Under the pieces are notes generated by a model that saw nothing but the letters and a program-made list of their open reading frames with translations, did no database searches and was not told the origin of the DNA. A program made the position numbers and the translations under genes. Below are positions 7,356 to 16,174 of a DNA stretch of 64,000 bases, piece by piece. This DNA is from an uncultured Paludibaculum sp. GTDB taxonomy: Bacteria; Acidobacteriota; Terriglobia; Bryobacterales; Bryobacteraceae. The stretch lies in the NCBI RefSeq assembly GCF_963665245.1, contig NZ_OY762267.1, positions 3,754,001-3,818,000 of the forward strand, given 5' to 3'. Each line of letters opens with the position of its first letter. The stretch's first letter is position 1.

Positions 7356-9446
7356 CTAGCTGGGGCTCTGCCCCTTCATCTTGTTGATTACTTCCTCGGT
7401 GACGGACTGCGGAGCTTCTTCATACCGGCCGAAGTGCATCGTGAAGCTGCCTCTGCCCTGCGTCCGCGAGCGGATCTCCGTCGCGTAGCCGAACATTTCG
7501 GATAGCGGCACCATCGCCCGGATGATCTGCGTGTTGCCCTTCAGTTCCATGCCTTCCAGACGCCCTCGGCGGCTGATCAGGTCACCATTCACCGAACCCA
7601 TGTACTCGTCCGGAACTACCACTTCGACGCTCATCACCGGCTCCAGCAGAACCGGCTTCGCCTTGTGGGCGGCATCCTTCAGCGCCATTGAACCGGCGAT
7701 CTTGAATGCCATTTCCGAAGAGTCGACATCGTGGTAGCTGCCGTCGTACACCGTCACTTTGACGTTGGCCATCGGGAAGCCGGCCAGAATGCCGCCTTCC
7801 AGAGCCTCGACGATGCCCTTCTCGGCCGGTCCGATGTATTCCTTCGGAACGGTGCCACCTACAATGCCATTTACAAACTCGTACTCTTTTTCCGGATTCG
7901 GTTCCAGGTGGATCTTGATGTGACCATATTGACCACGGCCACCCGTCTGGCGCACGAACCGGCCTTCGCCGTCGCTCTTCTTGCGAATCGTCTCGCGATA
8001 GGCGACCTGCGGCTTGCCGACGTTGGCGCCCACGTTGAACTCGCGCTGCAGGCGGTCAACGATGATCTCCAGGTGCAGCTCGCCCATGCCGGACAGAATC
8101 GTCTGACCGGTTTCCGGATCGGTGTTCACCTTCAGCGTCGGGTCTTCCTGAACCAACTTGGCGATGGCCATACCCAGTTTCTCCTGGTCGACCTTCGTCT
8201 TCGGCTCGATGGCCAACTGGATCACTGGTGCCGCAAACTCGATGGCTTCCAGGGAGATCGGATGTTCTTCACTGCAGATCGTGTCGCTGGTGACCACCGA
8301 CTTCAGACCCACGCATGCGGCAATGTCGCCGGCATAGATCTCGGTGATTTCTTCACGCTTGTTGGCGTGCATTTTCACCAGACGGCCGATGCGTTCCCTG
8401 CGGCCCTTGCTGACGTTCAGAATCGTATCGCCGGTGTTCAGCTTGCCGGAGTAAACCCGGATGAAGGCCAACTGACCGACGAACGAATCGGTCATGATCT
8501 TGAAAATCAGAGCCGAGAAAGGCTCGGAGTCGTCTGCGTGCCGCACCAGCTCAATGCTCTTGTCGTCGACATCATAGCCCTTGATCGGAGGGATATCGAG
8601 CGGCGAGGGCAGCAGATCGACCACGGCGTCCAACATATTCTGGACACCCTTGTTCTTGAAGGCCGTGCCACAGATTACGGGGAAAATGATCTGGGCAATG
8701 GTTGCCTTGCGCAACCCGGAGACAATCTCCGGTACCGTCAAGGCCTCACCGTTCAGGTACTTCTCCATCAGGTGGTCGTCGGCTTCCGCCGCGGCTTCCA
8801 CCATCTTTTCGCGATACTCACTGGCCTGATCAACGAGGTCAGCGGGAATGTCGACATCGTCGAAGGCTGCGCCGAGCGTCTCGTCCCGCCAGATACGCGC
8901 CTTCATCGTTACCAGGTCGATGATGCCCTTGAACTGATCTTCCGCTCCGACCGGCAACTGGATCGGCACCGCACGGGCGTGCAAGCGATCTTCAATCGTC
9001 GTTACGGCGTGGAAGAAGTCGGCGCCCACGCGGTCCATCTTATTGATGAAGCACACGCGCGGAACAGCGTACTTGTCTGCCTGCCGCCAAACCGTTTCGG
9101 ATTGGGGCTGCACGCCAGCCACGGCGTCAAACACGGCGACGGCGCCATCCAGTACGCGGAGCGAACGCTCCACTTCGGCCGTGAAATCCACGTGGCCAGG
9201 CGTATCAATGATGTTGATCTGATAGTCGTTCCAGGAGCAGGTCGTAGCTGCAGAGGTGATGGTGATACCACGCTCCTGCTCTTGCACCATCCAGTCCATA
9301 GTGGCGGTGCCTTCATGAACTTCACCGATCTTATAGGTGCGGCCGGTGTAATAGAGGATGCGCTCGGTCGTGGTGGTCTTACCGGCATCAATGTGGGCCA
9401 TGATGCCGATATTTCTCATCTTCTCGAGTGCGATGGTGCGAGGCAT
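7356..9446 (-). CDS. fusA: Elongation factor G
   Basis: 696 residues, full length for EF-G1. G1 motif GIMAHIDAGKTTTTERILYY, RGITITSAATTC, DTPGHVDFTAEVERSLRVLD and FINKMDRVGADF are all present, then domains II-V, including the domain IV segment GGRGQYGHIKI that reaches the decoding centre. Catalyses GTP-driven translocation, and with RRF ribosome recycling. In the str operon between rpsG and tuf. Confidence 0.99.
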   Translation of the reverse strand: MPRTIALEKMRNIGIMAHIDAGKTTTTERILYYTGRTYKIGEVHEGTATMDWMVQEQERGITITSAATTCSWNDYQINIIDTPGHVDFTAEVERSLRVLDGAVAVFDAVAGVQPQSETVWRQADKYAVPRVCFINKMDRVGADFFHAVTTIEDRLHARAVPIQLPVGAEDQFKGIIDLVTMKARIWRDETLGAAFDDVDIPADLVDQASEYREKMVEAAAEADDHLMEKYLNGEALTVPEIVSGLRKATIAQIIFPVICGTAFKNKGVQNMLDAVVDLLPSPLDIPPIKGYDVDDKSIELVRHADDSEPFSALIFKIMTDSFVGQLAFIRVYSGKLNTGDTILNVSKGRRERIGRLVKMHANKREEITEIYAGDIAACVGLKSVVTSDTICSEEHPISLEAIEFAAPVIQLAIEPKTKVDQEKLGMAIAKLVQEDPTLKVNTDPETGQTILSGMGELHLEIIVDRLQREFNVGANVGKPQVAYRETIRKKSDGEGRFVRQTGGRGQYGHIKIHLEPNPEKEYEFVNGIVGGTVPKEYIGPAEKGIVEALEGGILAGFPMANVKVTVYDGSYHDVDSSEMAFKIAGSMALKDAAHKAKPVLLEPVMSVEVVVPDEYMGSVNGDLISRRGRLEGMELKGNTQIIRAMVPLSEMFGYATEIRSRTQGRGSFTMHFGRYEEAPQSVTEEVINKMKGQSPS

Positions 9447-9495
9447 ATTTAGTCGTCGCTCCGGCGGCGGCTGAGCTTACGATTCTCCTTAGTAG

Positions 9496-9966
9496 TTACC
9501 AGCGGTAGTGAGCGAAGGCCTTATTGGCTTCCGCCATTCGGTGAACGTCGTCCTTCTTTTTGATCGCGGCGCCGCGAAGGCTGGCGGCATCCATGAGTTC
9601 GTTGGCCAACTTCTCAGCCATGCTCTTATCCGTCCGCGCCCGGGCACCGTTGAGGATCCAGCGAATAGCCAGCGAAGTCCGGCGATTGTTCGGAACTTCG
9701 ATCGGCACCTGATAGTTGGCGCCACCAACACGGCGGGTCTTAACTTCCAGGAGAGGCTTGCAGTTCTCAACCGCCTTCTTGAACAGCTTCAAGGGGTCAT
9801 CGTTCGACCGGTCCTTAATAGTGTCCATCGCGGTATAGAAGATCCGTTGGGACGTGGTCTTCTTGCCTTCCCACATCATCGAGTTGATGAACTTCTCGGC
9901 CAGCGTCGAGTTGTAAACGCCGTCGGGCTGAATTTCGCGGATCTCAGCGCGTCTTCTGCGGGGCAT
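9496..9966 (-). CDS. rpsG: 30S ribosomal protein S7
   Basis: 156 residues, family length. Begins MPRRRRAEIREIQPDGVYNS; conserved KPLLEVKTRRVGGANYQVP and EVPNNRRTSLAIRWIL are visible, then the beta-hairpin and GAAIKKKDDVHRMAEANKAF. Nucleates the 30S head and contacts E-site tRNA; in enterobacteria it is also the str-operon repressor. Confidence 0.98.
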   Translation of the reverse strand: MPRRRRAEIREIQPDGVYNSTLAEKFINSMMWEGKKTTSQRIFYTAMDTIKDRSNDDPLKLFKKAVENCKPLLEVKTRRVGGANYQVPIEVPNNRRTSLAIRWILNGARARTDKSMAEKLANELMDAASLRGAAIKKKDDVHRMAEANKAFAHYRW

Positions 9967-9991
9967 ACGTTCCTCTTCAGATCCTTACTAA

Positions 9992-10396
9992 CTACTTCTT
10001 CTTCGGTGCGGCCTTGGCGGCACCGGCCTTCGGACGTTTGGCGCCGTACTTCGAGCGGCTCTGCATACGGCCAGTAACTCCGGCCGTGTCCAGCGTTCCG
10101 CGAACCACGTGATACCGGACGCCCGGCAGATCCTTCACACGGCCGCCACGGATGAGCACAATCGAGTGCTCCTGCAGGTTGTGGCCGACACCGGGAATGT
10201 AGGTCGTAACTTCGATTCCGTTGGTCAGGCGCACACGAGCCACTTTGCGGAGGGCCGAGTTCGGCTTCTTGGGCGTGGTGGTGTAAACACGAGTGCAAAC
10301 GCCACGGCGTTGCGGGCAAGATTGCAGCGCGGGGCTGGCAGTCTTGTAGCGGGTGGGCCTGCGTCCCTTGCGGACAAGCTGATTGAAAGTGGGCAC
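9992..10396 (-). CDS. rpsL: 30S ribosomal protein S12
   Basis: 134 residues starting with GTG (read MPTFNQLVRKGR), with an AGAGGA ribosome-binding sequence 6 bases upstream that fixes the start. Decoding-centre segments TTPKKPNSALRKVARVRL and GVGHNLQEHSIVLIRGGRVK are intact; the lysine and proline positions linked to streptomycin response look wild type (TPKKPNS; PGVGHNL). First gene of the str operon. The C-terminus ends in a short basic tail (KAAPKKK). Confidence 0.98.
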   Translation of the reverse strand: MPTFNQLVRKGRRPTRYKTASPALQSCPQRRGVCTRVYTTTPKKPNSALRKVARVRLTNGIEVTTYIPGVGHNLQEHSIVLIRGGRVKDLPGVRYHVVRGTLDTAGVTGRMQSRSKYGAKRPKAGAAKAAPKKK

Positions 10397-10457
10397 GAAC
10401 TATCCTCTTTGGGCAGCTATGTGAAGCGTAGTCTCTACCGGCGAACACAACAAATAA

Positions 10458-10480
10458 CCGCGGGCAAAAGTTGCTCGCGG
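10458..10480 (-). promoter_or_regulatory. Inverted repeat in the rpsL leader
   Basis: A 10-bp stem with one mismatch around a 3-base loop, about 60 bases upstream of the rpsL start. As RNA on the minus strand it would form a hairpin in the str-operon leader. It could be an autoregulatory or attenuation structure; no family match is claimed. Confidence 0.35.
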
Positions 10481-10523
10481 AAAGAGGTCAACCGGCGAAA
10501 ACCTCGAAAAATCAACCGTTGCA

Positions 10524-10540
10524 GCGGGCACTGTGCCCGC
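10524..10540 (-). promoter_or_regulatory. Perfect 7-bp hairpin upstream of the str operon
   Basis: GCGGGCA and TGCCCGC flank a 3-base loop. On the minus strand a run of five T follows about 12 bases later, which is too far away for a standard intrinsic terminator. Role unknown. Confidence 0.25.
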
Positions 10541-10956
10541 CAATCAAGAGGGTCACTTCGGACACGCCCATGCTCCGTTTAGCGCTATGTCTAAAGGAAC
10601 CTCGGGGCGGCCTCTCAGCCGGCTTCCCGCCGTTTCGCCCGGACTAGCCAAGCACAGGAAGGGTAGCTGAGAGAGGAAGAGCTAACTCCTCAAACCTTCC
10701 CAGGATACACACCCTCATGAATCGCTGTCAACTGGAAGCACAAAATCTTCAAAACAGGCTGCTTCGCTCGAATGGCGTCTTGGAATCCGACCATCCCATC
10801 CAAAGATATCAAGATTTGAAGCGTTCCCCCGCCATGTGCCCGCGGTTTCCCCTCATGTTCTCCAAATTGTAAGGCTATCGAATTATTTGCACGTGGGTTG
10901 CAGAACGTTCACCCAAGATTTACGGAATCGTAACCGACGCCTGTAACGCTGGCAGC

Positions 10957-13900
10957 ATGAGGTTTCTTATCACTCTGGCCCTGTCGGCCAGTCTGTTGTT
11001 CGCTCAAGGTGACGCTGGTCGCATCACGGGCACCGTGACCGACGCGTCCGGCGCTGTGATCCCAGGCGCTATCATCAAGATTAAAAATGAGAAAACCGCA
11101 GCGGTCCGCGAAGTGGCCGTCGCCGACAATGGCTCTTTCGTCGTCTCAAATCTCACCCCATCTGTCTACACGATAGAGGCTACGTCCAATGGCATGGCGC
11201 CGTCCGAGTACCGGCAAATTGCCGTCACTGCCGGGCAGGAGCGCAATTTGGCCATCATCCTGTCGCCCGCATCCATGCAACAATCCGTCACCGTGGCCAG
11301 CGGCGACTTGGTCGTGATCGACACGAGCTCGGCTCGCATCGGGGCCAATATCAACGAGCGCGAAGTGGCGAACATGCCGCTGAACGGCCGTCAACTCTCG
11401 CAACTTTACCTAATGGTACCCGGCGCGCAGACCGCCGGCGGCGGCAGTTACGACAACATCCGCTTTAGCGGCCGGGCCAACCAGCAGAACGCCGTACGAT
11501 TCGACGGCGTGGAAGCATCTTCTATTATTGACGCCTCTCCGGGCAACCTGAACGGCGAGTCTTCCACTGGATTTCGTCTCCAGGCAAGCCTGGAAACGGT
11601 CCAGGAGTTTCGGGTCGAGTCTAGCAACTATCCGGCCGAGTTCGGCACCGGCACCGGCGGCCAGATCTCAGTGGTTACGAAATCGGGTTCAAACCAATTC
11701 CACGGTTCGCTTTTTGAGTACGTCCGCAACAACTCCCTGGACGCCCGCAACTTCTTTGATACGACAAAGTCCCCTCTCCGCCTGAACCAGTTTGGCGGCT
11801 CTCTTGGTGGTCCGATCAAGAAGGATAAGGCGTTCTTCTTCGCCAGCCTGGAGACTCTGCGACAGCGCGCCGGCATCAACCTGCTGGGCTCGGTGCCCAG
11901 CGCCGCGGCGCGACAGCGCGCCGTCTCTTCCATCGCTCCAGTGGTCAACGCTTTCCCGGTCGGCACCGAGTCCACCGCCAACGCGGATCTTGACTTGGCT
12001 CGCTTGAATGCGTCCACCAGTCTGGATGAGTATTCCGACAGCATCCGGTTTGACTACGCACTTAGTCCGAAGTACTCTCTCTCGGCCCGCTACGTCCGCG
12101 ATCAAGGCTATCTCGAGAGCCCCATGGACGTTACGGGCAGTGTCCAGCGCACCACGGCCGTCCCCCAGAACGGGATGATCAGCTTGCAGCAGGTGCTGAC
12201 CTCCAACCTCATCAACGAGACCAAGTTCGGCTTCAATGGCTCAAAGACGCGTCTCAACGGAGTTGCGCCAACGGTGAACGGGATCGATTTCTCGCCGATT
12301 TCCATCGACTTCACCGGCTCCGTGGCCATTCCGGGCGTTGGCGGCCAGGGAGCGTCGGCCGGTGCAGCCCGGCTGGGCGGCCTGGTCCGCTCGAACAGCT
12401 CCCAGAACGGCCGGGCCCAACCGTACACGAACTATACGATGTCGTTCATCGACAATCTGTCCTACCTGAAGGGCAATCACACCTTCAAGTTCGGCGCCGA
12501 GGTACGCCCGGTGCGCCTCTATACCGACCGTCTTGGCGGCACCACCTACACCTTCTCCAACCTGAACGATCTGCTGGCCAACCGGCCGAGCAACATCCAG
12601 ATCCTGGGCGACGTCAGCGCGCCCAACCCGCTGCATGACGGCATCGCCACCAATCGTTTCCTGAAGCAGGCGTACTACGTTTTCTATGCCCAGGACGAGT
12701 GGCGATTGCGCCCCAACCTAACCATTAACTACGGATTGCGCTACGAATACTACTCCGTGATGCATGAGGATCAGAACCTCTACACGTTGTTCCAGGTGGA
12801 ACGAGGAGACCTCGCACCGGCCGGCACACCGTGGTACAAGAGCTCGAAGAACAACTGGGGCCCCCGCCTGGGCTTGAGTTGGTCGCCCTCCCGCTTCAAC
12901 AACAAAACCGTTCTGCGCGTTGGCGCTGGCTACTTCTATGGGCCGGGCCAGACCGAAGACCAGGTGCAGCCCATTGATAGTGATCGAATCACCGTCAGTG
13001 CTCCGGCCGGGTCGCTGTTCCCGGTGAACAGCCAGCAGATCATCGCCAACACCAATCTCGGCAACCTGTCGGGGTTCTCGCCGCGCGCCTATTCGGTGGA
13101 TTACACCCTACCCGAAAAGGTCCTCAGCTACACGGCGTCCATCCAGCAGCAATTACCCGGAAGCACCGTGCTGACAGTGGCTTACGTGGGCAGCCAGGGC
13201 CGTAACCTGTTCCTGCGCTCCTGGACAAATGGGATCGTCGGAGTGGGGATGAACCAGACGACGGGTGTGGGCAATCCGCAGCTTCAGTTCGGCTCACGGT
13301 TTGGGCAGCTCGACTATAAGACCAGCGGTGGAACCGACCACTACGATTCGATGCAGACCTCAGTCCAGCGCCGCTTCAGCCAGGGACTAACCATTGGCGG
13401 CCAGTGGACCTACAGCCACTCGCTAGGCAACACGGGCGGCTCGAACGAAGCGCAGACCGCGCAGAACCCATTTGATTTCAGTGCGGATCGCGGCAACAAC
13501 GCCTTCGACGTCCGTCACAGCATGAATGCCACGGCGCTGTACGAACTGCCCGTCGGCAATGGCCGGAAGTATCTGGCCAATTCCAGCAAATTGGTGGACC
13601 TGCTGGCCGGTGGCTGGCAGGTGGGCGGCGTGATGAACGCCCGCACCGGGCTGCCGATCGACGTAACCATCGCCAGGAACGACATCGCCTATATCGTGGG
13701 TTCCACGGGGCAGGTCGTCTCCAACCCAGTGCTGTCCGGCACCACGGTGCTGACCACCCCGGTGGTCAACAACCCGTACGGCGGCGCTTTCCGCAACAAC
13801 CGCCGGCCGGATGTCGTGGCCGGAGTGGATCCGTTCCTGCGCGGCAGCGACAGCCGCTACTTCCTGAACCCAGCCGCTTTCGCCTTCCCAACGCCCGGTT

Positions 13901-14229
13901 CGTTCGGCAACATGGGCCGCTGGGCGCTGCACGGGCCCAGCTTGGCCCAGTTCGACATGACCTTGCAAAAGCGCTTCCGCCTCACTGAGCGGGTCAACAT
14001 GGAGTTCCGGGGCGAACTCTACAACCTATTTAATAAGACCAACTTCGCCAACCCCTCGGCGCGACTGAACAACGCATTGGGCACGGGCGCCAATCAGCTT
14101 CAGCCCGGTCAGTCGTTCACCGCCGCTGCCGCGGGCGGCACGTTCGGCATCGCCAACTCAACGGTCACCAAGGATGTAGGCCTCGGTGCGAGCCGTCAGA
14201 TCCAACTCTCCCTGCGTCTGAACTTCTAG
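10957..14229 (+). CDS. Oar-like TonB-dependent receptor with carboxypeptidase-regulatory N-domain
   Basis: 1090 residues. A signal peptide (MRFLITLALSASLLFAQG) is followed by a carboxypeptidase-regulatory-like beta domain (about 22-100: GRITGTVTDASGAVIPGA), a plug region (about 115-230, ending PAEFGTGTGGQISVVTKSG) and a long outer-membrane barrel ending in LSLRLNF with a terminal aromatic residue. This is the family greatly expanded in Acidobacteria; members probably import large or complexed substrates, but the ligand cannot be read from sequence. It stands alone, with its own terminator. No strong ribosome-binding site precedes the ATG. Confidence 0.93.
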   Translation: MRFLITLALSASLLFAQGDAGRITGTVTDASGAVIPGAIIKIKNEKTAAVREVAVADNGSFVVSNLTPSVYTIEATSNGMAPSEYRQIAVTAGQERNLAIILSPASMQQSVTVASGDLVVIDTSSARIGANINEREVANMPLNGRQLSQLYLMVPGAQTAGGGSYDNIRFSGRANQQNAVRFDGVEASSIIDASPGNLNGESSTGFRLQASLETVQEFRVESSNYPAEFGTGTGGQISVVTKSGSNQFHGSLFEYVRNNSLDARNFFDTTKSPLRLNQFGGSLGGPIKKDKAFFFASLETLRQRAGINLLGSVPSAAARQRAVSSIAPVVNAFPVGTESTANADLDLARLNASTSLDEYSDSIRFDYALSPKYSLSARYVRDQGYLESPMDVTGSVQRTTAVPQNGMISLQQVLTSNLINETKFGFNGSKTRLNGVAPTVNGIDFSPISIDFTGSVAIPGVGGQGASAGAARLGGLVRSNSSQNGRAQPYTNYTMSFIDNLSYLKGNHTFKFGAEVRPVRLYTDRLGGTTYTFSNLNDLLANRPSNIQILGDVSAPNPLHDGIATNRFLKQAYYVFYAQDEWRLRPNLTINYGLRYEYYSVMHEDQNLYTLFQVERGDLAPAGTPWYKSSKNNWGPRLGLSWSPSRFNNKTVLRVGAGYFYGPGQTEDQVQPIDSDRITVSAPAGSLFPVNSQQIIANTNLGNLSGFSPRAYSVDYTLPEKVLSYTASIQQQLPGSTVLTVAYVGSQGRNLFLRSWTNGIVGVGMNQTTGVGNPQLQFGSRFGQLDYKTSGGTDHYDSMQTSVQRRFSQGLTIGGQWTYSHSLGNTGGSNEAQTAQNPFDFSADRGNNAFDVRHSMNATALYELPVGNGRKYLANSSKLVDLLAGGWQVGGVMNARTGLPIDVTIARNDIAYIVGSTGQVVSNPVLSGTTVLTTPVVNNPYGGAFRNNRRPDVVAGVDPFLRGSDSRYFLNPAAFAFPTPGSFGNMGRWALHGPSLAQFDMTLQKRFRLTERVNMEFRGELYNLFNKTNFANPSARLNNALGTGANQLQPGQSFTAAAAGGTFGIANSTVTKDVGLGASRQIQLSLRLNF

Positions 14230-14252
14230 TTAGTCCGGACCTTCGCTTTCAC

Positions 14253-14285
14253 GCCCCACGCCGTGTCCCGGCGTGGGGCTTTTTT
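14253..14285 (+). terminator. Intrinsic terminator of the TonB receptor gene
   Basis: A perfect 11-bp G+C-rich stem (14253-14263 with 14269-14279), a 5-base loop and six T at 14280-14285, starting 24 bases after the stop codon. Confidence 0.93.
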
Positions 14286-14436
14286 GCTTCCCCAGGCGGC
14301 TGTTGCCTGAGTCGAGCGGCTATCTTTGGATATCGCGACAATCCATGACATTTCAGAACGGATTCAGTTCAGAGGAACGTATCCGCAAATCCTACGAATT
14401 GGCATGCCACTGGTTCAAATTCAATCGCTTGCGGGT

Positions 14437-14466
14437 TTGACCCCTCAAAAACCGTTGTGTTAGCCT
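14437..14466 (+). promoter_or_regulatory. Possible promoter of the ATP synthase operon
   Basis: TTGACC followed after 18 bases by TAGCCT. The -35 element is good and the -10 is weak. It lies about 80 bases before the first atp gene, in an otherwise featureless 262-base intergenic stretch. Confidence 0.25.
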
Positions 14467-14547
14467 ACATGCTTGGGGTTAAGAGTCACTCCCCCGCCTC
14501 CACAACCCCGGGTTTACCGAGACATCCTCCGGTAAGGCGCCGACAGC

Positions 14548-14997
14548 ATGGAACAGATTTTCGAAACCCTAAAAGGGATCATCGTTCGAGCCCTGCCTAC
14601 GTTCGCACTCGTCATTCTTCTTCATTGGTTCCTGAAGAAGGTCCTGTTCCAGCCGATGGAAAAGGTCCTTGAGGAACGCCGAAAGAAGACCGAAGGCGCC
14701 GTGGAAGCCAGCGAAGCCACCTTGGCCCTGGTGAATGAGAAGCTGGCCGCCTACGAGAATTCCCTCGCCGACGCCCGAGCCGAGATCTACAAAGAACAGG
14801 AAGCGGGCCGTAAGCGATTGGCCGATCAGCAGACCCACGCAGTGGAAGCAGCACGGGTCAGGGCTGGCGAACGAGTCGCGGCAGTGAAAGCCGAACTGGC
14901 ATTGGAAGTCCAGAAGGCGTCCGCAACGCTGGCCGCCGAATCGGACCGTTTGGCGGAAGAGATTGCCGGCATGGTTCTTGCCGGAAAGGTACAGTAG
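14548..14997 (+). CDS. atpF: ATP synthase Fo subunit b (first of two b-type subunits)
   Basis: 149 residues. One N-terminal membrane helix (about residues 13-28, RALPTFALVILLHWFL) is followed by a long charged helix rich in A, E and K that forms the peripheral stalk. b subunits dimerise and hold the F1 head static against rotation. The next gene encodes a second, different b-type subunit, so the stalk is probably a b/b' heterodimer. This shorter one, without a signal-like N-terminus, looks more like the b' type. Confidence 0.85.
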   Translation: MEQIFETLKGIIVRALPTFALVILLHWFLKKVLFQPMEKVLEERRKKTEGAVEASEATLALVNEKLAAYENSLADARAEIYKEQEAGRKRLADQQTHAVEAARVRAGERVAAVKAELALEVQKASATLAAESDRLAEEIAGMVLAGKVQ

Positions 14998-14999
14998 CC

Positions 15000-15593
15000 A
15001 TGAAGCGCATTGCCCTCCTTCTTCTTTTGGCTGGCGGCGCCCTCTGGGCGCAAGAACACGCCGAGCCGGCCAAGGAAGGACATGAGGCTGCCGGGCATGA
15101 AGGCAGTGATCCCACGCTGCCGGCCAAGTGGGTGAACTTCGCAATCCTCGCCGCTGGTTTGGGCTTCCTGGCCGTCAAGTACGGTGGACCAGCATTAACG
15201 GGCCAACAGCGGCAAATCCTGGACAGCATGAGCCAGGCCTCGCGCCGGGCCGAGGCTGCGAAAGTCCAAGCGGACGAGATGGACCAGAGAATCTCGGGGC
15301 TCCAGATTGAAGTGGAAGCCATTCGCCAGAAGGCCACCGGCGAGTTGGCTGCCGAAGCTGCCCGTCTTGAGCAGGAAACCGCCCAATTGCTGGTTAAGGT
15401 GGAGCAGACGGCGGAGCAGGAGATCTCCTCCGCGGCCAAGCTAGCCACACAGCAACTGAAGGCCACAGCAGCCAAACTGGCACTGAATCTGGCAGCACAG
15501 AAGATTCGTTCTCGCATGACCGTGGGGACGCAGGGCGTCCTGGTGGACCGCTTTACGCAGCATCTCGGCGATTCGCGTGAGCTGCGAGGATAG
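15000..15593 (+). CDS. ATP synthase Fo subunit b, second copy with signal-peptide-like N-terminus
   Basis: 197 residues. The first 19 residues (MKRIALLLLLAGGALWAQE) look like a cleavable signal peptide; then a His/Glu-rich linker, a membrane segment (WVNFAILAAGLGFLAVKYGG, about 44-63) and a long coiled-coil stalk. Typical b subunits lack a signal sequence, so either this is a second membrane anchor or the mature protein is processed. It starts 2 bases after the previous stop and pairs with that gene as a b/b' stalk. Confidence 0.8.
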   Translation: MKRIALLLLLAGGALWAQEHAEPAKEGHEAAGHEGSDPTLPAKWVNFAILAAGLGFLAVKYGGPALTGQQRQILDSMSQASRRAEAAKVQADEMDQRISGLQIEVEAIRQKATGELAAEAARLEQETAQLLVKVEQTAEQEISSAAKLATQQLKATAAKLALNLAAQKIRSRMTVGTQGVLVDRFTQHLGDSRELRG

Positions 15594-15604
15594 GGAAGAG
15601 CACC

Positions 15605-16159
15605 ATGTCGACGCTCGCGATCGCCAACCAATACGCCAAAGCGCTGCTTGAATCGGTCTCACAGGCCGGAAGCGGGGCTACCTCCGAAGAGGCTCTCAGC
15701 CAACTCCTGCAGTTTGACGCGGTTCTGAAGAGCTCGCGCGATCTCCACACCATTCTGCTGTCGCCCGCCGTCGCACACGCTCAAAAGCAGAAGGTCTTGG
15801 GCCGTCTGGCCGAAACACTGGGCATGCACGGACTTGTCCGCAATTTCCTCTTTGTTGTGACGCGTCACCGGCGGCTAAATCTGCTGGGAGAGATCCGCGA
15901 CCGCTACCAGGCGCTGCTGGACGAAACGTTGGGACTGGTGAGGGCTAAGGTGTCGACAGCGGCGCCGTTGAGTCAGGAACAGAGGATGGCTCTGGAAGCG
16001 GCCTTGGCCCAAGTGACGGGCAAGGAGATGCGTTGCGGCTATGAGGTGGACGACTCGCTGGTGGGCGGGCTCGCCGTGCGCGTGGGTTCAACAATGTATG
16101 ACGGGTCGGTGAGGGGCCAGCTCGACAGCCTTCGCCGCCGCCTCACGAGTGAGGCCTGA
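15605..16159 (+). CDS. atpH: ATP synthase F1 subunit delta
   Basis: 184 residues, normal length. MSTLAIANQYAKALLESV is the usual delta start, then a helical N-domain; the C-terminal part has LVRAKVSTAAPLSQEQ and the conserved VDDSLVGGLAVRVGSTMYDG. Delta joins the top of the alpha3beta3 head to the b stalk. Confidence 0.95.
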   Translation: MSTLAIANQYAKALLESVSQAGSGATSEEALSQLLQFDAVLKSSRDLHTILLSPAVAHAQKQKVLGRLAETLGMHGLVRNFLFVVTRHRRLNLLGEIRDRYQALLDETLGLVRAKVSTAAPLSQEQRMALEAALAQVTGKEMRCGYEVDDSLVGGLAVRVGSTMYDGSVRGQLDSLRRRLTSEA

Positions 16160-16174
16160 CAAGGAACTGAAAGT

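Larger units (their letters stand above)
10397..10956. other. Divergent intergenic region between rpsL and the TonB receptor
   Basis: A 560-base region without a supportable gene; both flanking genes read away from it, so it should hold the str-operon promoter and leader and the receptor promoter. I found no promoter close to consensus on either strand. Two inverted repeats near rpsL are listed separately. The part around 10600-10720 is G+C-rich with short internal complementarity, but I could not match it to a known riboswitch. Confidence 0.5.

Noticed and set aside
7731..9452. A 573-residue plus-strand open frame opposite fusA
   Set aside because: It is the mirror of a highly conserved gene with G+C-rich third positions; the content is His/Asp/Arg-rich without motifs.
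10524..10540. Intrinsic terminator upstream of the str operon
   Set aside because: The stem is good, but the T-run is 12 bases away and interrupted, so standard termination is unlikely.
10580..10720. Riboswitch upstream of rpsL (TPP- or cobalamin-like fragments such as CTGAGAG)
   Set aside because: Only isolated short matches; the conserved core segments in the right order are absent.
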